From CAKZQX01 sp034436755 (lineage in GTDB: Bacteria > Chloroflexota > Chloroflexia > Chloroflexales > Chloroflexaceae): a stretch of 64,000 bases of DNA. This document shows positions 1-8,846 of this stretch, one piece after another. Both the position numbers and the translations under genes were made by a program. The notes beneath the pieces are model-generated. The model saw only the letters and a program-made list of their open reading frames with translations. It was not told the origin of the DNA and searched no databases. The stretch is taken from positions 62,001-126,000 of the forward strand of contig DAOTVB010000028.1 of assembly GCA_034436755.1 (NCBI GenBank), in the 5' to 3' direction. Numbering within the stretch: position 1 is the stretch's first letter; every line of letters begins with the position of its first letter.

Positions 1-1
1 G

Positions 2-1720
2 GCCATGGTTGCGCCCCAGGACGACCGCTATGCGATCAGCCTGCTCTCGCGCCTGGAGGCTGACTACAGCCCCTGGCCGGATGATGCCCCCCGCTACGCA
101 CCACTCGATCCCGCGATTGTTGCGGATACGCTGCGTGATACCCGCAGTCAAACCATTACGCCGGTAGCGGGCGCGCAGACCTTTATGCCCTCCGGGTTGG
201 ATGCGGCAACGCCAACACCTCGCGCCAACCGGATGGTGCCAACCGTTGCCATCGCGCTGGCACAGTCGCCCCTGCCCGATACCGGGCCAACGCAACGACC
301 GGAGCGGGTAGCGCAGCGGCCCTCCGCCACCAGTGCAGCAGCGACACCGGAGCGGGTAGTACAGCGCCCATCCGTCACCAGTCCATCACCGCGACCGCAG
401 CGTACCGCTAATCGTCCGGTCGTTGATCCGACCACCAGACCGGCCGGTGGGGCCACAACAACCGCGCGAGTTCCGACAGTGGTCGGTGGCCCGGAACCTG
501 ACTCAATCACGCCGACGGTCGCCCCGACGCGTACGCCCGTAGCAGTTGGACCATCAGCGACGCCGGTTGCCACAGCAACGCCGTCGGTCGCCGCAGCAAC
601 CAGCACAGCGCGGGCAACCCGGGTGCCGACGCGCACGCCGACGGTGACACCCTATACCGCCACCAACATCCCGCGCCCGGCAACTACGGCCACAGCAACG
701 CGGGTACCGGCACCAACGCCGACGCGCACGCGGACACCGGCACCAACCGCAACCGCGCCGGCAAAACCCACCGCTGCACCAGTGCCAACCGCAACTGCGA
801 CGGCCACGGCGACCGCGACGCCAACGCCGACGATAACAACGACGCCGTCGGTGTCACCGACGGCGACCGCAACCGCGACGCCGACGGAAACAGCGACGCC
901 GACGGAAACAGCGACGCCAACGGAAACGGCCACACCAACAATAACAATGACGCCGACGGTGACACCGATGGTGACGGCGACCAGTACGCCATCAGCAACG
1001 ACCACGCCAACAGTAATGGCAACGGCCACCGTCACGCCGACACCGACGGCGACGGCGACGGCCACACCGACGCTAACGGCAACTGCCACGCCGACAGCCA
1101 CGGCGACGGCCACACCGACGGCCACACCGACGCCGACCGAGACACCGACGGCGACACCGACCGCAACAGCCACGCCGACGGCCACACCGACGGCCACACC
1201 GACGGCCACACCGACGCCGACGGCCACACCGACGGCGACGGCCACCCCGACGGCCACACCGACGCCGACCGCGACACCGACGGCGACACCGACCGCAACC
1301 GCCACGCCGACGGCCACACCGACGGCCACACCGACGGCGACGGCCACACCGACACCGACGGCCACGCCGACCGAAACGGCCACGCCGACAATAACACCAA
1401 CGCCGACGGTGACACCGACGGTGACGCCGACACCGGCCTATGTGCGGCTCGGTCCTATTCTTGAGTGTGTTGCCGACAATGGCGATGGAACCTATACCGC
1501 CCATTTTGGGTACAACAACGAAAATGCCTACGTCGTGACCATTCCGATCGGGTCACGTAATCGCTTTGTGCCGGGCGCAGATGATCGCGGTCAGCCAACC
1601 ACGTTCCAACCGGGGCGCGTAGTAGATGTTGTCCAGGTGGATTTCAATGGGGGTAATCTTATCTGGCATTTGGATGGCAAGTCTGGGACTGCCAGTACTG
1701 GCTCGCCCCCGTGTACATAA
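2..1720 (+). CDS. Thr/Pro-rich surface protein, 5' partial
   Basis: The reading frame is open to the window edge. The first ATG is at position 5, but the true start probably lies upstream: the related gene at 5573-7024 has a membrane segment followed by a similar opening (LEADYS here, LVADYS there), and no such segment is present here. Residues of about 70 to 485 are a low-complexity stalk of TPT, TAT and PTATPT units coded by a near-repetitive GC-rich tract. The last 85 residues form a compact module (YTAHFGYNNENAY, then FQPGR) of a kind seen at the C-terminus of secreted bacterial proteins. The likely role is a wall-spanning or surface-exposed stalk with a terminal beta domain; the ligand is unknown. 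The repeat tract is a likely place for length variation. Confidence 0.75.
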   Translation, partial: AMVAPQDDRYAISLLSRLEADYSPWPDDAPRYAPLDPAIVADTLRDTRSQTITPVAGAQTFMPSGLDAATPTPRANRMVPTVAIALAQSPLPDTGPTQRPERVAQRPSATSAAATPERVVQRPSVTSPSPRPQRTANRPVVDPTTRPAGGATTTARVPTVVGGPEPDSITPTVAPTRTPVAVGPSATPVATATPSVAAATSTARATRVPTRTPTVTPYTATNIPRPATTATATRVPAPTPTRTRTPAPTATAPAKPTAAPVPTATATATATATPTPTITTTPSVSPTATATATPTETATPTETATPTETATPTITMTPTVTPMVTATSTPSATTTPTVMATATVTPTPTATATATPTLTATATPTATATATPTATPTPTETPTATPTATATPTATPTATPTATPTPTATPTATATPTATPTPTATPTATPTATATPTATPTATPTATATPTPTATPTETATPTITPTPTVTPTVTPTPAYVRLGPILECVADNGDGTYTAHFGYNNENAYVVTIPIGSRNRFVPGADDRGQPTTFQPGRVVDVVQVDFNGGNLIWHLDGKSGTASTGSPPCT

Positions 1721-1733
1721 TTATCGATTAATG

Positions 1734-2203
1734 ACACGCGTTACGCGGTGCGGACTGTTCCGGCTGCGTGCCAGACCCGGAAGCCTGATTCGCCTGCGGC
1801 AGCATGGTACTTTTGTTTCTTTTTCACAAAAAATTCACAACGTGAATTTTTTGTGAAAAAGATCAGATTTCTTCCGCCCTGCCGGAGGCGAATCGGGTCG
1901 TTCATCCAGATGAACACCTGATTTGGAACCGACCGCGTGTACGCGGTGGACGTTTGGACTACGAACAACACGAAATGTACGAAAAGCACGAACCTGCTGG
2001 TGCTGCCATGTAGCAGGCGATCCCGCGTTTGACGGAGGATATCGCCTCCGGCAGGGCGGAAGATTCCATGCTTTTTCACAAAAATTTTACACTCTGTGTA
2101 AAATTTTTGTGAAAAAGATAAAACGAGTACCACGCTGCCGCAGGCGAAACCAATTTTCGGGTCCGGCACGCGGGCAGGATAGTCCGCACTGCGTAACGCG
2201 TGT
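1734..2203. repeat. Dispersed hairpin element, copy A (double, inverted)
   Basis: The element is bounded by 23-nt terminal inverted repeats with one mismatch (1734-1756 and 2181-2203, ACACGCGTTACGC core). It holds two half-elements in opposite orientation. Each has an outer arm (GATTCGCCTGCGGCAG or its near complement CTGCCGGAGGCGAATC) and a perfect hairpin: 1819-1838 with 1842-1861 (20 bp, loop AAC), and 2071-2092 with 2096-2117 (22 bp, loop TCT). The outer stem TTTTTCACAAAAA is shared, while the inner stem differs but stays paired. No transposase is encoded. The element fills the gap between the surface-protein gene and the receiver-GGDEF gene. Confidence 0.85.
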
Positions 2204-2228
2204 TAACAACAATTGGGGGACTGATGCC

Positions 2229-3215
2229 ATGACAAAGCAGCCGAAAGTGGTACACTGTAAGACCTGGAACAGCGGTTATCCCGCCGGTATCAACGGGAGT
2301 GAATCCGCGTTGAACAGTCGGGATAGAAAGACGATAACGGTGGACATTCTGGTTATTGACAGCAGTCCCCTCATCCGCTATGCCATTCCGGCCTACCTGT
2401 CACGGGTGCAGTATCAGGCCACGGCGCTGGGCGATGTCCAGCTTATCTGGGAGCGGTTGCGGCGCGATCCCCCTGCGCTGCTGATCACGGCCTGGCCGAT
2501 GCCCGGTGGGCGTGGGGTTGAACTGGTACGACATATCCGTAGCCTGAATGGGCCAGACTATACCTATATTCTGCTGCTGACCCGGCGGAATCAGCAGGAT
2601 GTGCTGATTGCCGGGTTGGAGGCGGGCGCGGACGATTACATGGTGAAACCGCTCGATCTGCGCGAGCTGCGGCGGCGGGTGTTGCTGGGACGACGCATTC
2701 AGAAGCTCGAGAGCAGTTGCCGGCAGTTGCAACACGAGCGGGAAGCTCTGGCAACCTATGATCCACTTACCCAGGTGTTGAATCGTGAGGCCATGTATGA
2801 ACGTGTGGCCCAGGAACTGGTTGCCTACCAGCAGACCGGGCACTCCTTCAGTCTGATGCTCCTGGAACTGGAGGGGTTGCCGCTGCTCAACGAACGTTAT
2901 GGCTATGCCTGTGGTGATCAGGCGCTACGCCTGCTGGCGGATACACTGACGCGGATCATTCGCCAGCAGGATCTGGTTGGACGCTGGCGTGGTTCCCGGT
3001 TTTTGCTGATCTTGAATCAGACCATCCTGCCTACCGCGCAACTGATTGCTAATCGCATCCGCAGCCAGGTTGAGGATCAGGTATTGCATACCCCTGATGG
3101 ACAACGTACTGCCCTGCGTATACGCGTTGGCGTGGCGAGTATTACCGCTGAACAGTCATCTGATATTGCCGGACTGATCCGGCAGGTTGAGCAGGCTCTG
3201 ACGCAGTCGCGTTAG
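2229..3215 (+). CDS. Degenerate receiver-GGDEF response regulator
   Basis: The protein has a CheY-like receiver (about residues 38-150), a short helical linker and a GGDEF-type domain (about 175-325). The fold signals remain: LVID, GADDYMVKP with Lys140, and DPLTQVLNR at the start of the cyclase domain. Key residues are changed. The phospho-acceptor position reads ITAW, with Ala88 in place of Asp, and the GGDEF signature is RGSRF (about 254-258). Phosphorylation and diguanylate cyclase activity are therefore unlikely, and a binding or docking role is inferred. The ATG at 2229 follows GGGGG at 2214-2218. A TTG at 2310 with GGGAG ten bases upstream is a serious alternative start and would place the receiver nearer the N-terminus. 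Confidence 0.8.
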   Translation: MTKQPKVVHCKTWNSGYPAGINGSESALNSRDRKTITVDILVIDSSPLIRYAIPAYLSRVQYQATALGDVQLIWERLRRDPPALLITAWPMPGGRGVELVRHIRSLNGPDYTYILLLTRRNQQDVLIAGLEAGADDYMVKPLDLRELRRRVLLGRRIQKLESSCRQLQHEREALATYDPLTQVLNREAMYERVAQELVAYQQTGHSFSLMLLELEGLPLLNERYGYACGDQALRLLADTLTRIIRQQDLVGRWRGSRFLLILNQTILPTAQLIANRIRSQVEDQVLHTPDGQRTALRIRVGVASITAEQSSDIAGLIRQVEQALTQSR

Positions 3216-3267
3216 CCCTGCTGAGCGCGTACGACTGGCAGCAGTGTCCCCCCGTCCTTTTAACCTA

Positions 3268-3296
3268 TTGATCGATGGCGCGTTTTAACCTATTAT
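3268..3296 (+). promoter_or_regulatory. Predicted sigma-70 type promoter for the cyclase gene
   Basis: TTGATC (3268-3273) and TATTAT (3291-3296) are separated by 17 bases, about 45 bases before the ATG at 3342. The 12-nt sequence TTTTAACCTATT occurs twice here (3258-3269 and 3283-3294, 25 bases apart), overlapping both boxes, and could be an operator. Confidence 0.5.
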
Positions 3297-3341
3297 GATT
3301 ATTAGACGCACTTTACGTTCATGTAGTCCGGCGGGAAAACG

Positions 3342-5576
3342 ATGGTACGCTCGGTCGTGATAGTACATTCTGAAACGTCATTACCTCAGACCCTGCACGC
3401 ATTCTTCAATATGCAGGGTGATAAAGTCTGGCAGGCAACCAGTGCTACCGAGGCGCGTCTCCTGATCAAAAAGCATAAACCGCATCTGCTGGTCATCGAT
3501 ATCCATCTCCCGGATGCTGACTGGCAACGGATGCTGGCGCTGGCGCACCGCTTACGTGTACGCGCCGGTGTTTTGCTGACCGCGCGCCATGCCGATCCGC
3601 AGCGCGAAGATCTGGCGCAGACCCAGGGGTTGAACGTATGCGTGCGACTGCCCTGTACGCGGGACGAAATTGAGCAGGCACTGGCCCGGGTGGAACGTTC
3701 GCGCCCTTCCCCTGACCGGCAGGCCCGGCGTAATCCGATACGGTCCCGTCTGCGTGTCCCGGTGCGTGTCAAAATCACGCTGCCCTATGTGCTGCTGGCG
3801 CTGATCCTGGCGTTGGCGGCGACCTATGTGGTGAGTCAGGTGGCCCTGGACTCAATCGAAGAACGGTTTGTGAATCAGCTTATTGAGGCCGGCAAGCAGA
3901 GCGCCGATGAAATTGTACGTGAGGAGAGCCGCTTGCTGGCAACGCTGCGGTTAATCGCCTATGTTGAAGACATGCCGGCGGCAGTCGAGACGCGCGATGT
4001 TGAGCGTCTACGGCTTCTCACGCTGCCGATTGTCGTCAATGCCGGGGAGGAAGCGGTCGATATCCTGGATCGAGAGGGGAACAGCCTGCTCTCGTTGCGC
4101 TATCAGGCGACCAACGACCAGGGCACCTACACGGCCACGCAGGGCGATGAGCAGTTCCGCCAGTGGCCGCTGGTGCAGCGTGTGCTGCGGGGCGAACGTG
4201 ATCCGTTTGGCGATAAGTATGCAAGTCTGGTTCAGTTGCACGGCGCGGAGCCGGCCCACTATCTGTATGTGGCGGGACCGATTAGCGATGAGCGGGGCGA
4301 GTTGATCGGGGTGGTCCTGGTGGGGAAGCGCATAACCACGCTGGTCCAGCAGTTTCGCCAGGAGACCCTGGCGCACACGACGGTCTACAACCTGGCCGGC
4401 GAGCCGATCACCTCCACGCTGCCGGATCAACCGGCCGCCGCGCTCCTCCCGCTCGAAACGGCGCGTGTGCTGGCGCAGCAAGAGCAGGGCAGCCGCATCC
4501 GGCCCATCATGGCGGGGAGCATTCCCTACTACGAGATCATGGGGCCGTTTGAGGTGCGTAATGGCAACGATCTGGGGTTGCTGGGTACGGCGCTACCGCA
4601 GACATTTCTGGTGCGTCCCAGCGAGATGACCCGCCTCAAAATAGCGATCCTGGTGCTGGTGGCGTTTATCCTGATCATTGCCATCGGTATTTTCCTGGCG
4701 CGGCGCATTACCGCGCCCCTTCTGCGCGTGGTGCATGCTTCGGCGCAGGTGGCCCGGGGCGATTTTAATGTCACCGTGAAGCCGGTTGGCACCGATGAAC
4801 TCGCCGCGCTTGCACGAACCTTTAACTATATGGTGGCCCGCTTACGCGAAGGGTTGATCTACCGCGATCTGCTGGGGCGTACGCTCTCGCCGGAGGTACG
4901 CGATCAGTTTCGCCAGTCGCTTGCCAGTGGAAATCTGCGGCTGGAGGGGCAGAATATCGTTGCAACTATTTTGATGAGCGATATTCGCGGCTTTACGCCC
5001 CTCTCCGAGAAAACCGATCCAATCACGGTCTGGGCCTGGCTCAATGAGTATTTTGGTGAACTGGTCCCGATTATCACGGCGCATGGGGGCGTGGTCAGCG
5101 AGTATATCGGTGATGCGCTGCTGGTCTTCTTCGGGATTCTGCCTACGCCGCAACTGCCGGAGGAGAGCGCCTACCGTGCCTGCCAGACCGCGCTGGCGAT
5201 GCTGACGGCAATCGACCAGATTAATGCGCGCCGGATCGAGCGGGGTGAGCCGCCCTTGATCACCGGGATCGGGGTCAACACCGGGCTGGTGACGGCCGGG
5301 AGTATCGGCACGGCGGATCGGATGCGCTATGGTGTGGTTGGGGATACGGTCAACACTACGCAGCGGCTGGAGAGTTTTACCCGGCAGTTTGGTACGAGTA
5401 GCATTGTGGTAAGCGCTGCCACCGTTGATGCCTTGCAGCAGCGCCAGGGTGAGTTTCTCTTTGAAGATCTGGGTGCACACCAGTTTAAGGGGAAATCCGC
5501 GCCGTTTGCGGTCTACCGGCTCCATCCCGCTGTTCCGGTGATTCTGCCAGTCACTCAGGAGGTGGAAACGAGATGA
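3342..5576 (+). CDS. Receiver-sensor-HAMP-class III nucleotidyl cyclase
   Basis: The order is an N-terminal receiver-like domain (residues 1-120), a membrane helix (about 147-168, LPYVLLALILALAATYVV), an extracytoplasmic sensor of about 260 residues, a second membrane helix (about 430-450), HAMP, and a class III adenylate/guanylate cyclase catalytic domain (about 535-715). Asp53 in VIDIHLP matches the phospho-acceptor, but the acidic pair reads HS and the conserved Lys is absent, so phosphorylation control is uncertain. Both metal-binding Asp are present (SDIRGF and YIGDALLVFFG), as are the transition-state Asn and Arg (GDTVNTTQRLE). The substrate-selecting positions look atypical (Glu before YIGD, Gly before VVGD), so cAMP versus cGMP cannot be assigned. 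The stop overlaps the next start (ATGA). Confidence 0.88.
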   Translation: MVRSVVIVHSETSLPQTLHAFFNMQGDKVWQATSATEARLLIKKHKPHLLVIDIHLPDADWQRMLALAHRLRVRAGVLLTARHADPQREDLAQTQGLNVCVRLPCTRDEIEQALARVERSRPSPDRQARRNPIRSRLRVPVRVKITLPYVLLALILALAATYVVSQVALDSIEERFVNQLIEAGKQSADEIVREESRLLATLRLIAYVEDMPAAVETRDVERLRLLTLPIVVNAGEEAVDILDREGNSLLSLRYQATNDQGTYTATQGDEQFRQWPLVQRVLRGERDPFGDKYASLVQLHGAEPAHYLYVAGPISDERGELIGVVLVGKRITTLVQQFRQETLAHTTVYNLAGEPITSTLPDQPAAALLPLETARVLAQQEQGSRIRPIMAGSIPYYEIMGPFEVRNGNDLGLLGTALPQTFLVRPSEMTRLKIAILVLVAFILIIAIGIFLARRITAPLLRVVHASAQVARGDFNVTVKPVGTDELAALARTFNYMVARLREGLIYRDLLGRTLSPEVRDQFRQSLASGNLRLEGQNIVATILMSDIRGFTPLSEKTDPITVWAWLNEYFGELVPIITAHGGVVSEYIGDALLVFFGILPTPQLPEESAYRACQTALAMLTAIDQINARRIERGEPPLITGIGVNTGLVTAGSIGTADRMRYGVVGDTVNTTQRLESFTRQFGTSSIVVSAATVDALQQRQGEFLFEDLGAHQFKGKSAPFAVYRLHPAVPVILPVTQEVETR

Positions 5577-7024
5577 AACGAAACAGCGATAAACCCCCGC
5601 GTGAGAATTACCGCTGGTGGCTTGCACTGATTATCTGCCTGCTGTTCAGCCTGGTCGCCCTCAGCCGGGCGTTGCTGGCCCAGGATGTTCAGACACTGCA
5701 GGGCCAGTCGGCCATCCCGGTCTCGCTGCGTTCCGCCCTGGTTGCCGACTACAGCGTCGATCCGTCGCCCATGCGCATACCGGTGATTCGGCCTGAGCTT
5801 ATGCTGGAACTTATGCCGGAAGCTGCTGCGCTGGATATGGTCGGATCAGCGGCCCCGCCGGCTGTGCTGCCCAATCTGCAGACGCCCGTTCCAACCGTGA
5901 CACCGGCGGTGCGGCTACCCAACGGGGTTGCGGCGAGCAATGCCGGGACCAGTACGCAAACCCCCACGTCACCGCCGACCCGGACCCGAACGGCGCAACC
6001 GACCGGCACGCTGGTTGGCGCATCCGCCACCCCGATGCGCCGGCCGCCAACTGGTACGACAGCGCCTGCACCTGGTGCGAACAGCGTTGTAGCCGATCCC
6101 CCGCAGCTTTCAGCACCTGCGCCGGCCGGGGCCACCTCCGCGCCGGTCGTGGTGCGGACGCCCACGCCGATCTTAACCGCTGTAGTCGCCGTACGTACAC
6201 CCGCAACGGTTGCCACAAACACCTCGACAGCAACCCCGAAACCAACCGCCCTCCTCCAGTCGGCGGCAACGCGGACCGTCGTGCCGGCAGCAGAGCCGGC
6301 GCCGACCCGCCCGCCGCGCCCCAGTCCAACCGTGCAGACCCGCCCGGCCTGGACGGTCACGCCCGCGCCCACCCCGACGGCGACACTGGTGCCGACCGTA
6401 ACCGGCACGTCCACCAGCACACCCACGGCAACGCGGACGGCAACGCCCCGTCCGACCCGCACCGCCACGCCCGCCGCGACGGTGACATTCACAACCCGAC
6501 CAACCGCAACCGCAACGGTTGCGCCCACCCGCACCGCGACGCCCACGCCGTCAGCGACACCCACGCCAACCCGTACCCTGACGCCTACGCCGTCGGTAAC
6601 GCCGACCCCGACGCCATCGGCCACTGCCACTGCTACCGTGACCAACACACCGACACCGGAAGCGGCGTGCAGCCCGCCCGATCCGGACAGTGGCTTTGTG
6701 AGCGGCGTCAGCCCGGTGAATAACGCCTCGGGGGTTGGATCTCATGTGAACATAACCATTACGTTTAGTCAGCCGATACAATCAAACAATCTGTCGAACG
6801 GCACCTTCAGGCTGTCAAAGAGCCCCAATGGCGCACCACCGATCAAGGTGGACTTCTCCTACAACCCGGATAGCTATACGGTTGTAATGGATCCAGATAC
6901 ACCATTAGAACCGGGGGCCACCTACTATGTCATTGTGCGCGAGAACCTGGAGAATACGTGCGGGCAAAAACAGGCGGTGGAGGTCAAGCGTCAGTTCTCG
7001 ACCGAGGAGGCGGTTAGCCGGTGA
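5573..7024 (+). CDS. Thr/Pro-rich anchored protein with C-terminal Ig-like domain
   Basis: The product has a short basic N-terminus, one membrane helix or signal anchor (about residues 14-37, WWLALIICLLFSLVAL), then about 300 residues of Pro/Thr-rich stalk built from ATPT and PTPS units. It ends in a domain resembling the SbsA/Big_5 Ig-like fold (VSPVNNASGVGSHVNITITF, then LEPGATYYVIV). Two Cys in the terminal domain (ACSPP and ENTCGQ) could form a disulfide outside the cell. The start codon overlaps the cyclase stop by four bases, so the two are probably translated together. The architecture matches the gene at the window start, so this looks like a duplicated surface gene flanking the signalling genes. 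The ligand is unknown. Confidence 0.8.
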   Translation: MKRNSDKPPRENYRWWLALIICLLFSLVALSRALLAQDVQTLQGQSAIPVSLRSALVADYSVDPSPMRIPVIRPELMLELMPEAAALDMVGSAAPPAVLPNLQTPVPTVTPAVRLPNGVAASNAGTSTQTPTSPPTRTRTAQPTGTLVGASATPMRRPPTGTTAPAPGANSVVADPPQLSAPAPAGATSAPVVVRTPTPILTAVVAVRTPATVATNTSTATPKPTALLQSAATRTVVPAAEPAPTRPPRPSPTVQTRPAWTVTPAPTPTATLVPTVTGTSTSTPTATRTATPRPTRTATPAATVTFTTRPTATATVAPTRTATPTPSATPTPTRTLTPTPSVTPTPTPSATATATVTNTPTPEAACSPPDPDSGFVSGVSPVNNASGVGSHVNITITFSQPIQSNNLSNGTFRLSKSPNGAPPIKVDFSYNPDSYTVVMDPDTPLEPGATYYVIVRENLENTCGQKQAVEVKRQFSTEEAVSR

Positions 7025-7052
7025 GGGTTTCACCTCAATCCCTTTGGAATAG

Positions 7053-7120
7053 GCGCGCGCAACGCCGCAAAGAGCGCCAAGAACCGCATAAACTCTGTAG
7101 CTGTGCGGCGTTGCGCGCGC
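7053..7120. terminator. Hairpin between convergent genes
   Basis: A perfect 17-bp inverted repeat (7053-7069 with 7104-7120, GCGCGCGCAACGCCGCA) encloses a 34-nt loop between the convergent surface-protein and DUF302 genes. There is no long T-run, so it may act as a bidirectional transcription barrier rather than a classic intrinsic terminator. Confidence 0.5.
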
Positions 7121-7136
7121 TAATCCGTCCGTATTT

Positions 7137-7541
7137 TTAACCCGTCAGGTTGTCCAATACCTGCTGCAAGCGGTTTCTGGCATCGTGTGCCATCGATTCC
7201 AGTCCGGGGTTGCCCGATACACCCAGGATCACAACCGGGTCGCCGATGGATACCACGCTCCCGCCGTTATCTTCGTAGACAATCACATTGCAGGGCAGGA
7301 GCAGCCCGACGTCCAGTTCGGTGGTCAGCGCCTGCTGCGCCAGGGATGGGTTACAGGTTCCCAGGATGATATATTTACGGAAGTCGGCATCCAGCTTCTG
7401 TTTAAGCTTCGCCTGTACATTGATCTCGGTCAGCACCCCAAAGCCCTGCTCCTTCAAGGTGGCAGTGACATGCTCAACCGCCTGCGCATACGGCAGATCG
7501 AGCCGTTTCCGCAGAGCATATGCCCGGTTCGTATTGGTCAT
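7137..7541 (-). CDS. DUF302 family protein
   Basis: This 134-residue protein has the features of the DUF302 family: GFGVLTEINVQAKLKQKL, then YIILGTCNPSLAQQAL and GLLLPCNVIVYE. The family forms small alpha/beta folds often found near redox or membrane-stress genes; its biochemical role is not established. Two Cys (TCNP and LPCN) sit at family-typical positions. The gene is monocistronic and convergent with the surface-protein gene. It starts at ATG 7541, with AGGAGC a few bases upstream on the minus strand. Confidence 0.9.
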   Translation of the reverse strand: MTNTNRAYALRKRLDLPYAQAVEHVTATLKEQGFGVLTEINVQAKLKQKLDADFRKYIILGTCNPSLAQQALTTELDVGLLLPCNVIVYEDNGGSVVSIGDPVVILGVSGNPGLESMAHDARNRLQQVLDNLTG

Positions 7542-7668
7542 AATCTCATGCTCCTTGGGACTATGTTTGGTTCCTTCCGCCTTTCCACAAGGGCAATAAT
7601 ACCATGAAAATGCCGGGAGCCGGCAGAGGTGTGTAGGTCAGCGCTGCGCTGTTAGTGGTAACTCCATA

Positions 7669-8631
7669 TCACGCCAGCGGCAGGATCTGCTCGGCGAAGG
7701 CGCGTAGCCCGGCCATATCGTCCAGGTCAAACCACTGGAGCATCAACTCCTCAACCCCAGCGTCGCGGCAGGCGGCAAGCTGCTCGGCGACCATCTCCGG
7801 CGTGCCCACAAGTTTGTACCAACCGTCCTCCCGCTGAGCTTGCAGCAGTTCGTCAAGTGAGCGGTCGGCCATTTCCGGCGGTGCCTGTCGGCGCAACTTC
7901 TGCTCCAGGGTGGCCTGGTCGGGCGCGACGATCTGCGCGGTCATCATGGTGCGCCGGACATCGGCGGGCTGCCGGCCCTGCGCAATCAGGAGTTCATCGA
8001 GCCGGGCCGAACGTTCGCGGAAGGTCGCCGGCTCCAGGCCGATGGCATTCCAGACATTCGCATAACGTGCGGCCAGGGGTAGGGTGCGCTTCGGTCCATT
8101 GCCTCCCACCACCAGCCGTGGTCCTCCCGGTCGCTGCGGGCGGGGCAGCAGGCAGGCACCCGCGCGCAGTTGGTAGAAGCGCCCCGCGAATGGCTCCGGC
8201 TCGGCGTCGCGCAGCAGTCGGGTGATCACATCGAGCGCCTCCTCCAGTCGCGCAAACCGGGTGGACATATCGCCCAGGTCATAGCCGAAGAGATGATGCT
8301 CGCGTTCCTGCCAGCCCGTGCCCACTCCCAGCCACAGCCGCCCACCGCTCAGATCGTCAATGGCGGCCGCCTGCCGCGCCAGCATAATCGGATCGCGGAA
8401 GGAAACCGGCGAAACCAGTTGCCCAAAGTGGATGCGCTGCGTGTGGCTGGCCAGATAGGTCAGCGCGATAATCGCATCCAGCGAGTCCTCGGCGGGCGGC
8501 TGGGGATTGGTAAAGTGATCCGAGCGAAACAGCCCGGCAAACCCGGCGGCCTCAACCTCGGCGGCAATCTGCTGCCAGCGCGGCCATGTCAGGCCCATCT
8601 GCCCCTCGATCATCAGCGAAATAGCAACCAT
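7669..8631 (-). CDS. Luciferase-like (LLM class) F420- or flavin-dependent oxidoreductase
   Basis: The full-length 320-residue protein fits the luciferase-like monooxygenase TIM-barrel family. Recognisable segments are AEAAGFAGLFRSDHF near the N-terminus, RIHFGQLVSPVSFRDP, LSGGRLWLGVGTGWQEREH and GGPRLVVGGNGPKRTLPLAA. The pattern resembles the subfamily using coenzyme F420, which Chloroflexota commonly make, but FMN use cannot be excluded. The substrate is unknown. An upstream purine-rich site supports ATG 8631. It is separated from DUF302 by about 125 bases and may be transcribed alone. Confidence 0.88.
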   Translation of the reverse strand: MVAISLMIEGQMGLTWPRWQQIAAEVEAAGFAGLFRSDHFTNPQPPAEDSLDAIIALTYLASHTQRIHFGQLVSPVSFRDPIMLARQAAAIDDLSGGRLWLGVGTGWQEREHHLFGYDLGDMSTRFARLEEALDVITRLLRDAEPEPFAGRFYQLRAGACLLPRPQRPGGPRLVVGGNGPKRTLPLAARYANVWNAIGLEPATFRERSARLDELLIAQGRQPADVRRTMMTAQIVAPDQATLEQKLRRQAPPEMADRSLDELLQAQREDGWYKLVGTPEMVAEQLAACRDAGVEELMLQWFDLDDMAGLRAFAEQILPLA

Positions 8632-8662
8632 AACCGGTATCTCCTTGTTACGCTACATCTTT

Positions 8663-8690
8663 AGCCACAGAGAGCACAGAGAGCACAGAG
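8663..8690. repeat. CACAGAGAG simple repeat
   Basis: AGCCACAGAGAGCACAGAGA and similar units occur just upstream of the oxidoreductase gene. The complementary version occurs at 25533-25583. It resembles the short GA/CT-rich intergenic repeats seen in many large environmental genomes. Confidence 0.55.
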
Positions 8691-8806
8691 CTTTGTCCTG
8701 TGTTTGTCTGTTCTTCCTATATCTGTGGCAGGCTGAGTCGTTGGTATGCAAGAAAAATACCAGAGGTGATGCACGTTTCCCGTTTCCCACATTTGTGGCC
8801 GGCTCA

Positions 8807-8815
8807 TGTTACAAT
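8807..8815 (+). promoter_or_regulatory. Extended -10 box for the toxin-antitoxin pair
   Basis: TGTTACAAT (TGn plus TACAAT) lies 32 bases before the antitoxin ATG. No good -35 box is visible, which is usual for extended -10 promoters. Confidence 0.4.
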
Positions 8816-8846
8816 AAAAAAACCAACCGCCATTGGAGGGAGTTGT

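Noticed and set aside
652..1383. Long minus-strand frames of Val/Gly repeats opposite the Thr/Pro stalk
   Set aside because: They are mirror readings of the ACN/CCN-rich tract and have no domain or start signal.
1819..2117. CRISPR array or phage attachment sites
   Set aside because: Copies are inverted and dispersed, with no regular spacers, no cas genes, and no integrase in the window.
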